Below are positions 62,445-64,000 of a stretch of 64,000 nt of DNA, piece by piece. Numbering within the stretch: position 1 is the stretch's first letter; every line of letters begins with the position of its first letter. The DNA is from an uncultured Cohaesibacter sp. (GTDB lineage: Bacteria > Pseudomonadota > Alphaproteobacteria > Rhizobiales > Cohaesibacteraceae). Below the pieces are notes generated by a model. That model was given only the letters and a program-made list of their open reading frames with translations. It did not search any database and was not told where the DNA came from. A program made the translations under genes and the position numbers. The DNA lies in assembly GCF_963667045.1 (NCBI RefSeq), contig NZ_OY762934.1:4160501-4224500 (forward strand), written 5' to 3'.

Positions 62445-63209
62445 CTATCTTGGAAAACTCATTTCCGCGACGAAGTCATAGGTGTCGCCGCGATAAAGGG
62501 ATCTGGTGAATTCGATGGCCCGGCCGCTCTGGACGTAGGAAATGCGCTGAATGCTGAGACCGGCGATGCCGGGTGCTACGCCCAGCAGCTCCGCCTGGGG
62601 AGCCTGAAGGTTGACGGCTGAAATCTTCTGCACGGCGCGAACCGGCCGGTTGCCGCTGCGTTCGAGGATTTCATAGAGCGAGCTTTTCACTTCCTCCGGG
62701 TCCGGCAGAATGTCCACTGGCAGAACCGCCCTTTCCAGCGCCATCGGCTGGCCGTTGGCCTCGCGCAGGCGATGCAGGCAGGAGACATGGCCGCTGGCGG
62801 ACAGACCGAGGGTCAGGATCTCTTCCGGCGAGGGGCGACGGATTTCCCGCTCCAGCCAGTTGGACGAGGTCTTGAGGCCGCGGGCCAGCATGTCCTCGGT
62901 GAAGGAGGTGAGGTGGGAGAGCGACTGTTCCACCTTGTTGGCCTGCTCGCGGACAAAGGAGCCCGAGCCCTGCCGCTGCTCGACGACGCCTTTCTTGACA
63001 AGTTCCTGAATGGCCTTGCGGACGGTGACGCGGGACAACTCGGCCAGCTCGGCGATTTCCCGCTCGGCGGGCAGCGAGTGACCTGGCAGCAGAAGCCCCT
63101 GTTCGATCCCTTTTTCAATGCGACGGCTGAGGACGGCATATAACGGTCCCGTCTTTTTGCTCAGCCAGTCGCCGGATCGAAGGAAGTCTTCCACATTCAT
63201 CTGGGGCAT
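62445..63209 (-). CDS. GntR/HutC-family regulator, NagR-like
   Basis: A 254-residue regulator. The winged helix shows LPAEREIAELAELSRVTVRK and QRQGSGSFV, and the UTRA effector domain begins near residue 95 and includes ALERAVLPVDILPDPEEV. UTRA domains in nag clusters bind GlcNAc-6-phosphate or GlcN-6-phosphate. It leads the nag operon and is divergent from the murQ-like gene, so it probably represses both. Confidence 0.87.
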   Translation of the reverse strand: MPQMNVEDFLRSGDWLSKKTGPLYAVLSRRIEKGIEQGLLLPGHSLPAEREIAELAELSRVTVRKAIQELVKKGVVEQRQGSGSFVREQANKVEQSLSHLTSFTEDMLARGLKTSSNWLEREIRRPSPEEILTLGLSASGHVSCLHRLREANGQPMALERAVLPVDILPDPEEVKSSLYEILERSGNRPVRAVQKISAVNLQAPQAELLGVAPGIAGLSIQRISYVQSGRAIEFTRSLYRGDTYDFVAEMSFPR

Positions 63210-63479
63210 CCCCGCATCACTCTTTGAGCCTTGTCCGATTTGCCTTTTGAAAAGCGGTCTGAAAAGGGGCGATATCCATTGTAACAGGATGGCTGCTTGT
63301 CTTTCCGCTGTCTCCTTTTTTCATACCGCAAAGATGGCAAGAAAGAAAGACCAAAACAATACCAAATTTCTGGCTGCTTAAAATTTTTGCCCACAATGCA
63401 TGAAATTACACCACAATAAGCGATAGACATTTGGTACTTGATAGGTATTATATTGAAATGTCGAAATAGGGGGACAGTC
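63210..63479. promoter_or_regulatory. Divergent promoter region gntR / murQ-like gene
   Basis: A 270-base AT-rich region. AATACCAAAT (63359 region) and ATTTGGTACT (63429 region) are roughly inverted and may be halves of GntR sites; TTGATAGGTATTATATT follows. I cannot assign a certain operator or promoter. Confidence 0.4.
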
Positions 63480-64000
63480 GTGGTCAGTATCACGGAAAAG
63501 CTGCACGCCAATGCTATTGGCCTTGATGCGCGCGAGCCGCTGGAAATTGCAGCTCTGCTCGTGCAAAGTCAGGCCGATGCGGCGCGTGTGGTGGCTGACG
63601 TCCTGCCTGAATTGTGTATGGGGGCGGAGTATATGGCCGCTTCGATGCATGCCAAGGGCTCCCTGATCTATGCGGCAGCCGGGTCATCTGCCCTGATGAT
63701 GCTGGCTGATGCGCTGGAGCTTGGCGGCACCTTCGGTATCGAGCCCGGGGCCGTCCGGGTTCTGATGGCCGGTGGCATTCCAGACAATTTCCAGATGCCC
63801 GGGGATACCGAAGACGAAACGGCTTCCCTCAAGAATACCCTTGCCGACGTTACCGCAAGGGATACGCTGGTGGCCGTGTCGGCCAGCGGCAGCACGCCCT
63901 ACACTCTGGAGGCGGCCCGTATCGCCAAGGAGAAGGGGGCGCGGATCATCGCCATTGCCAACAATCCCGATACGCCACTGCTTGCGCTGGGTGACTGTTC
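63480..64000 (+). CDS. MurQ-like N-acetylmuramic acid 6-phosphate etherase, N-terminal part
   Basis: An open frame starting at a GTG (63480) with AGGGGGA 5 bases upstream and running off the window, about 173 residues seen. It is a SIS-fold protein with MurQ features: LDAREPLEIAALLVQSQAD near the N-terminus, LIYAAAGSSA, ELGGTFGIEPGAVRVLMAGG, DTEDETAS and VSASGSTPYTLEAAR. The usual SGRLGVLDASE stretch is replaced by SSALMMLADALE, keeping one Glu. MurQ removes lactate from MurNAc-6-phosphate to give GlcNAc-6-phosphate, which feeds NagA. Its divergence leaves room for a related phosphosugar substrate. Confidence 0.78.
   Translation, partial: MVSITEKLHANAIGLDAREPLEIAALLVQSQADAARVVADVLPELCMGAEYMAASMHAKGSLIYAAAGSSALMMLADALELGGTFGIEPGAVRVLMAGGIPDNFQMPGDTEDETASLKNTLADVTARDTLVAVSASGSTPYTLEAARIAKEKGARIIAIANNPDTPLLALGDC

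Noticed and set aside
1-64000. CRISPR arrays, tRNA/rRNA genes, insertion sequences, prophage or integrase genes
   Set aside because: I found no regularly spaced repeats, no transposase, integrase or phage-like proteins among the frames, and no recognisable tRNA or rRNA sequence.

Overview
The window reads as a chromosomal segment of an alphaproteobacterium, probably of the order Hyphomicrobiales. The clues are a ChvE-GguA-GguB sugar transporter, an N-carbamoyl-D-amino acid hydrolase very like the Agrobacterium enzyme, TRAP and SSS carboxylate-type transporters, and densely packed operons with ATGA start/stop overlaps. Base composition is moderately GC-rich in genes, with AT-rich promoters. 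I see no rRNA, tRNA, CRISPR array, insertion sequence, phage gene or origin. Apart from pyrC, pyrE and a few orphans, nearly everything is uptake and breakdown of sugars, sugar acids, amino sugars and small nitrogenous acids.

Layout. 1-5436: hexuronate catabolism (uxaA partial, uxaB, kduD, kdgK, eda) ending in pyruvate and glyceraldehyde 3-phosphate. 6311-15929: L-arabinose uptake and isomerase pathway (chvE, gguA, gguB, araD, araA, divergent araC, araB), with E. coli-like AraC half-sites before chvE, araD and araB/araC. 16085-17901: pyrC and pyrE. 18020-22479: a LacI-type regulator divergent from galE-galT-galK. 22668-25449: a tightly coupled trio, CHAD protein, orphan ParA ATPase and CYTH phosphohydrolase, with a possible polyphosphate role.

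25902-35849: a putative catabolic regulon built around a beta-keto acid cleavage enzyme (DUF849/BKACE). It includes a CoA-transferase pair, a cupin, an SDR, a 3-hydroxyacyl-CoA-dehydrogenase-like enzyme, an SSS symporter, two very small membrane proteins, a thiolase and an IclR regulator. A recurring 12-base motif links three of its promoter regions. 36098-37369: an unusual HAD fusion protein. 37884-40896: an LDH2-type oxidoreductase, a uronate-dehydrogenase-like enzyme and a beta-propeller lactonase, suggesting an oxidative uronate route beside the isomerase route.

41231-58373: a large putative hydantoin/N-carbamoyl amino acid region. It has a cyclase-family hydrolase, hydantoinase, a spermidine/putrescine-type ABC importer and two RpiR regulators on the minus strand. 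On the plus strand are a TRAP transporter, 2,3-diaminopropionate ammonia-lyase, an M20 amidohydrolase, an N-carbamoyl-D-amino acid hydrolase and an unassigned PLP enzyme. 58441-64000: an amino-sugar operon (gntR, nagB-II, nagA, nagK, cutC) divergent from a murQ-like gene cut by the window end.

The candidates for undescribed biology are the CHAD-ParA-CYTH operon, the BKACE pathway of unknown substrate with its small membrane proteins, and the hydantoin-to-diaminopropionate region.
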